A DNA stretch of 64,000 bases from assembly GCA_027493955.1 (NCBI GenBank), contig JAOSJT010000001.1, positions 1,723,131 through 1,787,130 on the forward strand, in the 5' to 3' direction. Positions 20,385-29,909 of the stretch are shown in pieces; position 1 is the stretch's first letter; each line of letters begins with the position of its first letter. The stretch is from Bacteroidia bacterium (GTDB taxonomy: Bacteria; Bacteroidota; Ignavibacteria; SZUA-365). The translations under genes were made by a program, and so were the position numbers. The notes under the pieces were generated by a model, which was given only the letters and a program-made list of their open reading frames with translations, made no database searches and was not told the origin of the DNA.

Positions 20385-21320
20385 ATGGAAACAATAGAGA
20401 TACAGCAAGCAGACGGTACAAAAGAACGCGTCCGGCGTCCGGACTGGCTGAAAGTGAAAGTGCCTCTGGGCACGAAATTTTCGGAGATCCGCCATCTCGT
20501 GGATGCACAGCGGCTCAACACGGTTTGCGAAGACGCGCGCTGCCCGAACATGGCCGAGTGCTGGAATCGCGGCACGGCTACGTTCATGATTCTGGGCGAC
20601 GTCTGCACGCGCTCCTGCGGCTTCTGTTCGGTGAAAACCGGGCGTCCCTACGACCTCGACCTCGATGAGCCCCGCCGCGTGGCCGTAGCGGTGGCCGAGA
20701 TGAAGCTTCGCCATGCAGTGATCACGTCCGTGAATCGCGACGAGTTGCCTGACGGCGGCGCCGGCATTTTCGCAGCCACCATTCGCGCTATTCGCAATCG
20801 CGTACCGGGCTGCAACATCGAAGTGCTGACGCCCGATTTCCAGGGCAAGGCTGCGGCGATACAGACGGTGATTGACGCGCGGCCCGACGTGTTCAATCAC
20901 AACACCGAAACCGTACCGCGTCTGTACCGCCGTGTGCGTCCCCAAGCCAAATACCAGCGCTCGCTGGAGCTGTTGCGCATGTGCAAGGAGCAGGGACTGC
21001 GCACGAAAACCGGCATCATGCTGGGTCTCGGCGAGACCGACGATGAGATTCTGCAGGTCATGAAGGATCTCCGCACCGTACGCGTGGACATCATGACGCT
21101 CGGGCAATATTTGCAGCCGACGAAGGAACATCTGCCTGTAGAGCGCTATGTCACGCCGGCAGAGTTCGCCCGCTGGAAAAGCACAGGCCTGGAACTCGGC
21201 TTCGCGCATGTCGAGTCGGGTCCCCTGGTGCGGTCGAGTTACCATGCGGATGAACAAACCAATGACGATTGCCTGCCCGCCGAAGCATCACAGGATAATG
21301 GCACAATCGTCGGTACATGA
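20385..21320 (+). CDS. lipA: Lipoyl synthase
   Basis: A 311-residue radical SAM enzyme that inserts two sulfur atoms into protein-bound octanoyl groups to make lipoyl cofactors for 2-oxoacid dehydrogenases and the glycine cleavage system. Both iron-sulfur sites are present: Cys48, Cys53 and Cys59 (auxiliary cluster, [12 protein letters not shown]) and Cys74, Cys78 and Cys81 (CTRSCGFC, radical SAM cluster). The C-terminal [12 protein letters not shown] carries the RSSY motif that ligates the auxiliary cluster. Length is normal. No lipB partner in the window. The gene is bracketed by two palindromic arrays, the second starting 20 bases after its stop. Confidence 0.96.
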   Translation: METIEIQQADGTKERVRRPDWLKVKVPLGTKFSEIRHLVDAQRLNTVCEDARCPNMAECWNRGTATFMILGDVCTRSCGFCSVKTGRPYDLDLDEPRRVAVAVAEMKLRHAVITSVNRDELPDGGAGIFAATIRAIRNRVPGCNIEVLTPDFQGKAAAIQTVIDARPDVFNHNTETVPRLYRRVRPQAKYQRSLELLRMCKEQGLRTKTGIMLGLGETDDEILQVMKDLRTVRVDIMTLGQYLQPTKEHLPVERYVTPAEFARWKSTGLELGFAHVESGPLVRSSYHADEQTNDDCLPAEASQDNGTIVGT

Positions 21321-21340
21321 GAGCGCAGGCGGGACGAGTG

Positions 21341-22412
21341 AGCTACGCGGATTGCGCGGATGAATACGGATTTACGCGGATAAGAATTTTTTCGGCTCCG
21401 GTACCGAAAATTTTTCGATTACGACCTCGGGAAAATTCCCCGCGATAATCCGCATCAATCCGTGTCAACCTCGTACCAATTCCAAGCGGAAACTCGTTCG
21501 TACGCGGATTGCGCGGATGAATACGGATTTGCGCGGATAAGAATTTTTTCGGCTCCGGTACCGAAAATTTTTCGATTACGACCTCGGGAAAATTCCCCGC
21601 GATAATCCGCATCAATCCGTGTCATCCTCGTACCAATTCCAAGCGGAAACTCGTTCGTACGCGGATTGCGCGGATGAATACGGATTTACGCGGATAAGAA
21701 TTTTTTCGGCTCCGGTACCGAAAATTTTTCGATTACGACCTCGGGAAAATTCCCCGCGATAATCCGCATCAATCCGTGTCATCCGCGTACCAATTCCAAG
21801 CGGAAACTCGTTCGTACGCGGATTGCGCGGATGAATACGGATTTACGCGGATAAGAATTTTTCGGCTCCGGTACCGAAAATTTTTCGATTACGACCTCGG
21901 GAAAATTCCCCGCGATAATCCGCATCAATCCGTGTCATCCTCGTACCAATTCCAAGCGGAAACTCGTTCGTACGCGGATTGCGCGGATGAATACGGATTT
22001 GCGCGGATAAGAATTATTTCGGCTCCGGTACCGAAAATTTTTCGATTACGACCTCGGGAAAATTCCCCGCGATAATCCGCATCAATCCGTGTCATCCGCG
22101 TACCAATTCCAAGCGGAGCTCGTTCGTACGCGGATTGCGCGGATGAATACGGATTTACGCGGATAAGAATTTTTTCTGCTCCGGTACCGAAAATTTTTCG
22201 ATTACGACCTCGGGAAAATTCCCCGCGATAATCCGCATCAATCCATGTCATCCGCGTACCAATTCCAAGCGGAAACTCGTTCGTACGCGGATTGCGCGGA
22301 TGAATACGGATTTACGCGGATAAGAATTTTTTCGGCACCGGTACCGAAATTTTTTGGATTACGCCATCGGAAAAATTCCCCGCGATAATCCGCATCAATC
22401 CGTGCTATCCGC
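21341..22412. repeat. Tandem array of seven imperfectly palindromic units, period 156-157 bp
   Basis: Unit starts TACGCGGATTGCGCGGATGA fall at 21344, 21501, 21658, 21815, 21971, 22127 and 22284. Left arm TACGCGGATTGCGCGG, AATACGGATTTGCGCGG; right arm CCGCGATAATCCGCATC, AATCCGTGTCATCCGCGTA, an imperfect reverse complement of the left arm. The centre (TTTTCGGCTCCGGTACCG, AAAATTTTTCGATTACG) is again partly symmetric. Units differ by few substitutions (for example CCTCGTAC versus CCGCGTAC). It shares the GCGGATT words and the size with the array at 16683 but not its detailed sequence. Confidence 0.95.
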
Positions 22413-22535
22413 AGACCAATTCACCAGGGAAGCCTCCGCGATAATCCGCATCAATCCGTGCTATCCGCAGACCAATTCACCAGGGAAGCCTCCGCGATAA
22501 TCAGCATCAATCCGTGGCATCTGCGGACCACCCCC
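22377..22535. repeat. Shorter 56-bp tandem repeat at the edge of the array
   Basis: CGCGATAATCCGCATCAATC, CGTGCTATCCGCAGACC, AATTCACCAGGGAAGCCTC recurs with period 56 (two near-identical copies and a degenerate third). It is made from the right arm of the 157-bp unit only. Confidence 0.8.
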
Positions 22536-22626
22536 CCATAAGAAACTCCCCGCGAAAATCCGTCGCGATTCGCGCTATCCATGCCCTGATCCAATCTTCG
22601 AAAACCTCCTCACGACTCCGCGTTAA

Positions 22627-22655
22627 TTGAATTATCTGAGAATCTGCTTTATATT
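22627..22655 (+). promoter_or_regulatory. Sigma70-like promoter of the NlpC/P60 gene
   Basis: TTGAAT (22627-22632), 17 bases, TATATT (22650-22655), 27 bases upstream of the start codon at 22682. It lies just beyond the repeat array. Confidence 0.6.
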
Positions 22656-22681
22656 AACGTCGTAACGTATTATGTGACAAC

Positions 22682-23176
22682 ATGCTGTATCGGTTGCGAC
22701 TGCTTTTCTTGCCTCTGGGATTCTCTTTGCTGCTGCTGGCATGCAGCGGCGGCGGAGAGGTAACGCGCGAGCTTCCGACGAGCGGCAGCGGGGTCAAGAT
22801 CAGCAAGGCGCGTCAGTTATTGCTGGACGAGGCGCGGCGCTGGCTGGGTGTGCCCTACTCCTATGGCGGGACGACTAAGAGCGGTGTGGACTGTTCGGGA
22901 CTGGTGTTCAATGTGTACGGCAAGTTCGGGGTGGAGTTGCCGCGCACGTCGAGGGATATGTTCGGCGAAGGCCGTGCGGTGAATCGCGGCAGCATGCTGC
23001 CGGGCGACCTGGTGTTTTTCACCAACGCCGCAGGGAAAGGCATTACACATGTCGGGATTTTCGTGGGCGGCGAGGATTTCATACACTCCTCCACCCAACG
23101 CGGCGTCATCACCTCATCGCTGCAGGACGTGTACTACCGCAAGTACTACGTCGGGGCAAGGAAGATCATCAAATAG
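22682..23176 (+). CDS. NlpC/P60 family cell-wall hydrolase, lipoprotein
   Basis: A 164-residue protein. Signal peptide with lipobox (LLLLAC, Cys about residue 20), then a Gly/Ser-rich linker and an NlpC/P60 papain-like domain from about residue 40: GVPYSYGGTTKSGVDCSGLV contains the catalytic Cys, GITHVGIFVGG the catalytic His, and FIHSSTQRGV follows. Such enzymes cut gamma-D-glutamyl-diaminopimelate bonds in peptidoglycan. The lipobox places it on the periplasmic side of a membrane. Single gene with its own promoter. Confidence 0.9.
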   Translation: MLYRLRLLFLPLGFSLLLLACSGGGEVTRELPTSGSGVKISKARQLLLDEARRWLGVPYSYGGTTKSGVDCSGLVFNVYGKFGVELPRTSRDMFGEGRAVNRGSMLPGDLVFFTNAAGKGITHVGIFVGGEDFIHSSTQRGVITSSLQDVYYRKYYVGARKIIK

Positions 23177-23838
23177 ATCGCCGCGAAAGATCAACTGCGT
23201 TCCGAAGGCTGTACGGCTCATCCATAGTCACACCTTATCAATTCTTTCGGACAAATCACGACGCAATGGGCGGATTCTTCTCTTTCTTCTCTTGAAGGAG
23301 TTGGTCCCGAATCGTTCGCCATGACAGGCACCGAGCTTGCCGGTGTCTGGGCGCAGGGTGACACACGAAAGTCATTCTGCGCGGAGCGAAGCGGTCCCCG
23401 GTCACCCTGCGCGAAGCGAAGCGAGTCGCAGGGTGACGGCGAATTCGCGCTGACCAACGTTTTTGCCTTCCAGCTCAGGACAGAGCGCAGCGCTCCGCTG
23501 TTTATGACATCTGGAGGACCCAACCTACATACACCCAGAAATCCGAACGCCGCACTTCTCCGCCAGAGGCGGACGCACCGCGTGGACCTTGTTCTTCGAT
23601 CCCAAATTTTGCTGCGGTGCTTCGCTCAGTGTGACGGTACTTGTGAATGCACGAAGAAGCTGATGTCGGCCCACGAAATAGGCCGATGTATCCGCCTGAG
23701 GCGGACTGGTGGGCACACTCAGGGTGACGATGCTTCTTTTACATCGCCTCAAATGTCACACTCGATATTAACCGTCTCGCACCGCTGTTTACCGGACTCA
23801 GGGTGCCCGTAGTTGTACCGGATGCCTGCCGCCGATAT
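23177..23838. repeat. Intergenic region with REP-like inverted words, no gene
   Basis: Several copies of a word family based on CAGGGTGAC and its reverse: GCGCAGGGTGACAC near 23350, GGTCACCCTGCGCGAAGCG near 23399, GTCGCAGGGTGACGGCG near 23427, CTCAGTGTGACGG near 23624, CTCAGGGTGACGATG near 23717 and ACTCAGGGTGCC near 23799. The segment 23399-23442 folds into a hairpin. An open frame at 23321-23812 crosses these words and is considered spurious. Confidence 0.65.
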
Positions 23839-25404
23839 CTACGGCATTCTCTCCACGCTCCGCACCATGTCGATGACGGTGCCGTCCACCCATTTGATGG
23901 CGGCGATGAATTGATCGGTGAAGGCGGGTTTGTCGGGAGCGCCACCACAGAGGGACTCGACTTCGGCCTTGATCTCTTCGATACGACGGATCGGCAAACC
24001 GGCGTTGCGCGTGGCGTCGATCAGGTCCCGGCGCAGCGGATTGATGGCGATACCACGCTCGGTGACAATCACGTCTATGAGCTCGCCTGGTCCGCAAAGC
24101 GTGGTCACCTGGTCCACGATCACCGGGATGCGGTCGCGGAAGCTCGGAATAGGTAGTATAGTGCATTTCGAGAACAGGCAATTCTGCCAGCCACCGATGC
24201 CGTGCAGCAGTCGCCCGTCGCTGTGCGATACCACATTGGCGTTGAACTGCACATCTACTTCCGTGGCGCCGAGCACGACAACATCCACCATCGACGCGAC
24301 GTTGCCCTTGCCGTGATAATTGTAGCTCACGAAGGGATTGGTGTGAATGTGACGGGGATTGTCGCGCATGGACTGCACGCCCGCGAGATCGAAGGTCTGC
24401 CCGTCGAGAATGTAATCGGTCAGTCCTTCCTCGAGCATGTCCACGAGGTAGCGTGTGCTGCCGCCGCGGACGAAGCGCGCCTTGATCCGCCGTTCGCGCA
24501 TCATGTCCCGCAGGAAAAGTGCGAAGGAAAGTGCGGTCCCCCCCGCCCCGGCCTGGAAGGAAAATCCGTCCTTCAGTATTCCGGCGGCGTCCACGAAGCG
24601 CGCGGTGAGTTCGGCGATGAGCAGGCGGTCGGGACTTTTGGTGATGTTGGTGGTGCCGCTGACGATTTTTTCCGGTTCACCGATTTTGTCCATCACCACG
24701 ACGTAATCCACCAGATTGCCGTGGATCTGCCAGGGCACACAGGGGAAAGGGACGAGATTATCCGTTACGACGATGACCTTGTCCGCGTACTGCGCATCGG
24801 CGAGCGCGAAGCCGAGGCCGCCGCAGGCGGAGGGTCCCTGCACGCCGTTGCAATTGCCGAAGGGATCGGAGGTCGGCGCGGCGATCACGGCGATATCCAC
24901 ATGCACTTCCCCGTCCTGAATCGCCTGATAGCGTCCACCATGCGAGCGCAGCACTCCGAGACCGCGCATTCTGCCCGAGGAGGCGTAATCGCCGAGCGGA
25001 CCGTTCAGCGAGCCCTCGATGTGATGAATGACACCGCTTTCAAGATGCCGTATTATGGGTTCGTGACAGGGGAAGGCGGCGGAGGGCACCCAGCGCAAAT
25101 CCCTGGCGCCAAGGTCGGCGGCGGCGTCGAAGACCTGATTGGCCACGAGATCGCCGTTGCGGAAATGATGATGGCTGGAGATGGTCATGCCGTCGCGCAG
25201 GCCCGCGCGTTCCAGCGCTTCGCGCAGACTGCCGACGATTTTATTGCCGTCGGCGGGATAATCGGCACAGCTGGCGATGGGTGGCGCGTACTTGCGTCCC
25301 GCGGGATGATGCTTACCCACTCCGGCGTAGGGCGCGGATTCCACGCCGTTGATGTTGGTGAGGACTTCGCGTCCCGCGGCGTTTATAACGGTGTTACTGC
25401 TCAT
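23839..25404 (-). CDS. citF: Citrate lyase alpha subunit (citrate:acetyl-ACP transferase)
   Basis: A 521-residue protein matching CitF over its length: YAGVGKHHPAGRKYAPPI, ISSHHHFRNGDLVANQV, VIAAPTSDPFGNCNGVQG, SACGGLGFALADAQYADKV, FQAGAGGTALSFALFLRD and GATEVDVQFNANVVSHSDG. It swaps acetyl for citrate on the acyl carrier, giving citryl-ACP for CitE. The gene overlaps the upstream citD-citE fusion by 11 bases, so the two are one operon. The accessory genes for the prosthetic group (citC, citX, citG) are not in the window. Confidence 0.93.
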   Translation of the reverse strand: MSSNTVINAAGREVLTNINGVESAPYAGVGKHHPAGRKYAPPIASCADYPADGNKIVGSLREALERAGLRDGMTISSHHHFRNGDLVANQVFDAAADLGARDLRWVPSAAFPCHEPIIRHLESGVIHHIEGSLNGPLGDYASSGRMRGLGVLRSHGGRYQAIQDGEVHVDIAVIAAPTSDPFGNCNGVQGPSACGGLGFALADAQYADKVIVVTDNLVPFPCVPWQIHGNLVDYVVVMDKIGEPEKIVSGTTNITKSPDRLLIAELTARFVDAAGILKDGFSFQAGAGGTALSFALFLRDMMRERRIKARFVRGGSTRYLVDMLEEGLTDYILDGQTFDLAGVQSMRDNPRHIHTNPFVSYNYHGKGNVASMVDVVVLGATEVDVQFNANVVSHSDGRLLHGIGGWQNCLFSKCTILPIPSFRDRIPVIVDQVTTLCGPGELIDVIVTERGIAINPLRRDLIDATRNAGLPIRRIEEIKAEVESLCGGAPDKPAFTDQFIAAIKWVDGTVIDMVRSVERMP

Positions 25405-26614
25405 TGTTTTCCTCCTTCCAGTGTTCCGACAGCAGACCGGCTTTCACGGCGAGTTCTATGTTGCGCAGAGCGCGTTTGACGACGGGCGGATCTATCATTT
25501 TCGATCCCAGCGCGACGACACCCAGGCCCCGGCGTTGTGCGTCGTCGAAAGCGAGGACGATGTTCATTGCCTTGTCGAGATCTTTTTTCTCGGGTGCGAA
25601 GCCCTGATGCACCACGGGGATTTGCCGCGGATGGATGCATCCCTTGCCATCGAAGCCGAGGGACTTTGCCTCGCGTACGCTCGCGAGCAGTCCGTCCATA
25701 TCGGACACATCGGAAAACACTGTGTCAATGGCCTGAATGCCGGCGGCGCGGGCGGCGTTGAGCACTGCCCCGCGCATCCAGAAACTTTCGCGTCCTTCGA
25801 GCGTGCGTTCGGCGCCGATGTCGGCGGTGTAATCCTCGAGCCCGATGGCCAGCGCGACGACGGATGGTGCGGCCGTCGCGATGTCGTAGGCGAACACCGC
25901 GCCCTTCGCGCTCTCGATAATGGGCATGAGAAACACCTCGTCGGCTATCGCATGTGCCGCACGCAGTTCCTCGATGCGGGCATGGACGATACGCAGATGC
26001 TGCGCGTCTTCCACCTTCGGAACGAGGATGAGATTGGGGCGCTGCGGGATGATCATGTTCAGGTCCGCCAGTCCGGCGTCGCCCTGATTGATGCGCACCA
26101 TGCGCTCGGCACCCATGAAGTCTATTTCGCGCAGCGTATTGCGCACGAGTATGCGCGCGGCGTCTTTTTCGGCGGGAGCGACGGAATCCTCGAGATCGAG
26201 GATGACGCCGTCCGCGCCGTGAATACCCGCGTTGACGGCGAGTTTGGGATCGTTGCCTGGGAGATAGAGACGCGAGCGCCGGAAGCGGTCGCGCTGCGAG
26301 GGTACGATGATGCCTTCCCGATACGGGAGGAGATACTCCGCTGTCATGGCGGGATCGAGTCGTCGGATGGCGGTTTCGATGCGGGCGGCGAGAGTGTAGG
26401 GCAAGGCGCCGCTGTCGTCAATGGCCAGATGGGCGTCCGACAGGCCGTAGGAGGTCAGCATCTCGCCCGCCAGCGCGCGGATCGAGCGACCGTACAGCGC
26501 GGCAACTTTGCTTTTCAGCACGATGTCGCCCGGGCCGTCGTGCCGTTCAATAATCACAAGGCAATCCGAACGCACGTTCTTCCCGCTGCGTCCGGCTTCT
26601 GCTCTGCTGTTCAT
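25394..26614 (-). CDS. citE: Fused citrate lyase acyl carrier (CitD) and beta subunit (CitE)
   Basis: A 406-residue fusion. Residues 1-90 are CitD-like: AGRSGKNVRSDCLVIIE (Ser16 is the likely attachment site of the phosphoribosyl-dephospho-CoA arm), DIVLKSKVAALYGRSIRAL and AIDDSGALPYTLAARIETAI. After a linker (residues 91-112) CitE begins: RRSRLYLPGNDPKLAVNAGI, HGADGVILDLEDSVAPAEKD, RMVRINQGDAGLADL, LILVPKVEDA, ALAIGLEDYTADIGAERT and DGKGCIHPRQIPVVHQGF. CitE cleaves citryl-ACP to oxaloacetate and acetyl-ACP. Fusing the carrier to the lyase fixes a 1:1 ratio. It is first in the operon with citF. Confidence 0.92.
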   Translation of the reverse strand: MNSRAEAGRSGKNVRSDCLVIIERHDGPGDIVLKSKVAALYGRSIRALAGEMLTSYGLSDAHLAIDDSGALPYTLAARIETAIRRLDPAMTAEYLLPYREGIIVPSQRDRFRRSRLYLPGNDPKLAVNAGIHGADGVILDLEDSVAPAEKDAARILVRNTLREIDFMGAERMVRINQGDAGLADLNMIIPQRPNLILVPKVEDAQHLRIVHARIEELRAAHAIADEVFLMPIIESAKGAVFAYDIATAAPSVVALAIGLEDYTADIGAERTLEGRESFWMRGAVLNAARAAGIQAIDTVFSDVSDMDGLLASVREAKSLGFDGKGCIHPRQIPVVHQGFAPEKKDLDKAMNIVLAFDDAQRRGLGVVALGSKMIDPPVVKRALRNIELAVKAGLLSEHWKEENNEQ

Positions 26615-26702
26615 GATGAAATCCGGTTTCGGTGATGGTTGGTCGAAATGTCGCGCACCGTGCTGGTGGCAACATCTGTAAATATAGCGAGTTTTCGCGG
26701 GA

Positions 26703-26729
26703 GTAGAGACGTTGCAGCAACGTCTCTAC
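26703..26729. repeat. Perfect 13-bp inverted repeat with one-base centre
   Basis: GTAGAGACGTTGC, A, GCAACGTCTCTAC. A direct half copy (TCTCTACGTGGTGG) follows. It lies between the divergent genes citDE and the glycosidase. This type of palindrome (GTAGAGACGTTGC...) recurs in many bacterial genomes. Confidence 0.9.
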
Positions 26730-26914
26730 GTGGTGGTTCTCTACGTGGTGGGGGTGGGTGTGACGATATTTGACTGATTTTTCATCCCAATTCCAGGTCA
26801 CGCTCGAAATACACCGTAGCGGGATGTCATCGACGAATCGGACCTGCGCTACACAGCCGATTGACATTCCCCGCCATCCTTTGCACATTACAGCAGAACA
26901 CATGGGTGAGAAAG

Positions 26915-29851
26915 ATGATGCGTCGGATTCTGTACTTCGCGCTGTTGCCATTCCTTTCAATCGCGGAGTTGCATGCGCAGCTTCCATCGGCCACGGTAGC
27001 GGCGGGGAGCGATGCGCTGTTTACCTTCAGCAATGGTTACGGGGCTTTTTACTGCGGCCCGGTGAGCGGGGATAATGGCAACGGCTTTCATGGCGTCACG
27101 CAGAACAAGCGCAAGCTCTTCGAGCAGTACTGGATACTGCTGGGCGACATGGTGCTCGATCGCCGCACGGCGGAGTGCACGGTGTCGCCGGCGGGCATTC
27201 AGCGACGCTATCCGCTGTACAATACGGTGGAGGAGGTATTTTTCACGGATTCGCTGACCATGCTCGTCGTGGGTATCAGCACGGAATGGCGCGGCGAGGT
27301 GAAAATCTATCCGTCGCTGGCTCCGGACTTCGGCATCAGTGCCGGGGGTATCAGCGGCGGGACCTTCGTGATCGAATCTCACGCGCGGCTGACCATGCAT
27401 GTGGACGGATTGACCGGAAGCTGGGGTCGGGCGCGTCCGCGTGACGTGGAGCGCCTCTCTTCTCCCCCGCCGGCAAATATCCCCGCCATGTACTGGGGTG
27501 AATGCACGGGCGAATTCGGCTTCACCTTCGAGTGGCTGCCGTTGGAGACCACCGCGCAGGTGAGAACTCCCGAGCAGTTGCACGGGCTGCTGCAGCGCAA
27601 GTCCTCACGAATCGAAGCACTGTTGGCCGAGGCGGCGATTTCCACCGGCGACGAACTGCTTGACGAAACCTTCGCCTGGCTTCTGGCCACGACGGACGCT
27701 CTGCTCGTGCGCGAAGCTCAGGCCGGCATCTGGGCGGGTCTGCCGTGGTTCGATGATTTCTGGGGCCGCGACACATTCATTTCCCTGCCCGGCGCGCTGC
27801 TTTCGACGGGACGTTTCGAAGACGCGCTGCGTGTAATCGAATCCTTCGCCGCCCGGATGGATACGGTGCGCGGCAGTCCCACCTACGGCCGTATACCCAA
27901 TCGCGTGCAGCCGGGAGAGGTCATCTACAATACGGTGGACGGAACGCCGTGGATGCTGTACGCGCTGTGGCGGTATTACGAGCACAGCGGCGATGCCGAC
28001 GCACTGAAGCGCCTCTTCCCCTTCGTGGTTGCCGCCGTGGAAGGCGCGCTGACGCGATGCGACGAACACGGCTTGCTGCGGCACGCGGACGCCGAGACGT
28101 GGATGGATGCCGTGGGCGGCCGCGGGCCCTGGTCGCCACGCGGAGATCGTGCGATCGAGATACAGATACTCTGGCTCGCGCAACTGCGCGCGTCGGCCCG
28201 TATTGCGCGCATCGCCGGACGCGATGATCTCGCCGATGCGTGGGAAGGCGTGCAGGCCATCCGTGTACAGCGCGCGTTGACGGAGCATTTTATTGATCCC
28301 GACAACAACGTACTCATCGACCACCTCAACAGCGATGGTTCGCCAGACAGACAAATACGTCCGAATTCGTTGTTCGCATTCACTCTCGGCCGCGAGGCGG
28401 GAACAGCGTTCTCAGAGGAAGCGGATGATTCCACTCTCCTGCGGATTTTCTCCGAGTGCGTGTATCCCTGGGGCGTTGCGTCGCTGTCCCTGCAGGATGA
28501 GAATTTCCATCCCTTTCACGAGGCACCGAAGCAATATCCGAAAGACGCGGCATATCACAACGGTACGATATGGACCTGGCTGAGTGGGCCTGCTATCGAG
28601 ATTCTCTGCGCGCGTGGTTTGGCGGACAGCGCCTGGGTTCTGACACAAACCTTGCACCGTTTGGCGATGCACAGCGGAGCTATTGGTACGATTCCCGAAT
28701 GTACGGACGCCTTTCCCCGCGACGGACAGCCCACACCGCGCTGGTCCGGAACGTTTTCTCAGGCCTGGAGCAATGCGGAATACCTGCGGACCATGCGCGA
28801 ATGCTACCTGGGCGCGAGGGTACGCTACGACGGGCAGGCGGTCATCGAATTCCACCCCGCACTGCCGCGGGCACTGGAGCGGCTTTCCGCGTCGGTGCGC
28901 ACCGCGGCAGGCGCTGTGCGCATTGCCGTGGAGCGCATGCAAAACGGCCGACTGCGCGCGTCTTTCGAATCCGGCGCGTCCGAGCCTGTACTCATTCGAC
29001 CTCCCTCGCAAAAGCACAGTGGCAAGGCGAGATTCGCACAACAACTACTCCCCGCCGGGGGAAGCATCACGCTGGAGTTGCCGCCGATACAACCCGACGC
29101 CGCTTTTGCCCAAGCGTTCCGTTTCGCCCGGTCGGGAGATGCATCCGCATACGCCGTGATGAAAGTACCCGACCATCCGCTGCTGCGTGAAGCGGAGGTG
29201 ACACGGCGCAACCACGACGCGGGATCGCTGTGTTCGGCGAAGGACCCCCTGCGCGACGACACCGGACCGACCGGCGGTTACCTCTACCCCGCCAACGCGC
29301 ATTTCCGGCCCGGCATACTCGATATTGCCGGCATGGAGGTTGCAGCGGATAACGAACGCGTGTATTTCACGATTCGCATGCGTGCGCTTTCTCAGCCCGG
29401 CTGGCATCCCGAGTACGGTTTCCAGCTCACCATGCTCGCGATAGCGATAGACAGGAGACGCGACAGCGTTTCCGCGGCCGCGACGGAAATCGGGCACAAC
29501 AGCGGCTACGTGCTGGGTGATGGTTCCGGATATACGCATCTCGTACTTGTGGGCGGCGGTATCGAGGTTCGCGGCGCCGACGGTGGTGTGCTCGCGGCGT
29601 ACATCCCGGAAAGCAGCGCCGGGGCATTTGGCGATACCGCCAGCGGCGAGATTCGATTCGCGCTCCCCCTCACGCTCTTCGGCCCCGCCGACGCACCATG
29701 GCGCTTCACGTTGATCGCCGGTGCGCAGGATGATCACGGAGGCGGCGGCATCGGTGAGTTCCGGGCTGTGCTCCCAGACCGCACGGAGTGGAACGGCGGC
29801 GGAAGCACCCAAGCCGGCGTCAACTGGTACGACGAATTACGCTGCCCCTGA
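26915..29851 (+). CDS. Secreted glycogen-debranching-type glycosidase with glucodextranase-like C-terminal module
   Basis: A 978-residue protein. ATG 26915 was chosen (GGGTGAG upstream) because it gives a clean signal peptide: RRILYFALLPFLSIAELHA before QLPS. Residues about 240-640 resemble the amylo-alpha-1,6-glucosidase / GDE C-terminal (alpha/alpha)6 domain: WAGLPWFDDFWGRDTFISLP, FEDALRVIESFA, GRIPNRVQPGEVIYNTVDGT, ETWMDAVGGRGPWSPRGDRA, AYHNGTIWTWLSGPAIEIL and FSQAWSNAEYLRTM. Residues about 715-978 resemble the glucodextranase C-terminal membrane-binding module (FRPGILDIAGMEV, VYFTIRMRALSQPGW, NGGGSTQAGVNWYDEL). It likely trims alpha-glucans in the periplasm or outside the cell. Confidence 0.83.
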   Translation: MMRRILYFALLPFLSIAELHAQLPSATVAAGSDALFTFSNGYGAFYCGPVSGDNGNGFHGVTQNKRKLFEQYWILLGDMVLDRRTAECTVSPAGIQRRYPLYNTVEEVFFTDSLTMLVVGISTEWRGEVKIYPSLAPDFGISAGGISGGTFVIESHARLTMHVDGLTGSWGRARPRDVERLSSPPPANIPAMYWGECTGEFGFTFEWLPLETTAQVRTPEQLHGLLQRKSSRIEALLAEAAISTGDELLDETFAWLLATTDALLVREAQAGIWAGLPWFDDFWGRDTFISLPGALLSTGRFEDALRVIESFAARMDTVRGSPTYGRIPNRVQPGEVIYNTVDGTPWMLYALWRYYEHSGDADALKRLFPFVVAAVEGALTRCDEHGLLRHADAETWMDAVGGRGPWSPRGDRAIEIQILWLAQLRASARIARIAGRDDLADAWEGVQAIRVQRALTEHFIDPDNNVLIDHLNSDGSPDRQIRPNSLFAFTLGREAGTAFSEEADDSTLLRIFSECVYPWGVASLSLQDENFHPFHEAPKQYPKDAAYHNGTIWTWLSGPAIEILCARGLADSAWVLTQTLHRLAMHSGAIGTIPECTDAFPRDGQPTPRWSGTFSQAWSNAEYLRTMRECYLGARVRYDGQAVIEFHPALPRALERLSASVRTAAGAVRIAVERMQNGRLRASFESGASEPVLIRPPSQKHSGKARFAQQLLPAGGSITLELPPIQPDAAFAQAFRFARSGDASAYAVMKVPDHPLLREAEVTRRNHDAGSLCSAKDPLRDDTGPTGGYLYPANAHFRPGILDIAGMEVAADNERVYFTIRMRALSQPGWHPEYGFQLTMLAIAIDRRRDSVSAAATEIGHNSGYVLGDGSGYTHLVLVGGGIEVRGADGGVLAAYIPESSAGAFGDTASGEIRFALPLTLFGPADAPWRFTLIAGAQDDHGGGGIGEFRAVLPDRTEWNGGGSTQAGVNWYDELRCP

Positions 29852-29909
29852 CATCTGGGTTGGCGTCAACGATAGACTGTATCATCATCTCTGGAAGGAG
29901 GTCGTCATC

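Noticed and set aside
16683-22535. CRISPR-like arrays
   Set aside because: The arrays have no unique spacers between short conserved repeats; the whole unit repeats.
23321-23812. 163-codon frame between the NlpC gene and citF
   Set aside because: It is composed of REP-like words and has no protein-like character.
25349-26635. 428-codon frame antisense to the citDE fusion
   Set aside because: The minus strand matches CitD and CitE throughout.
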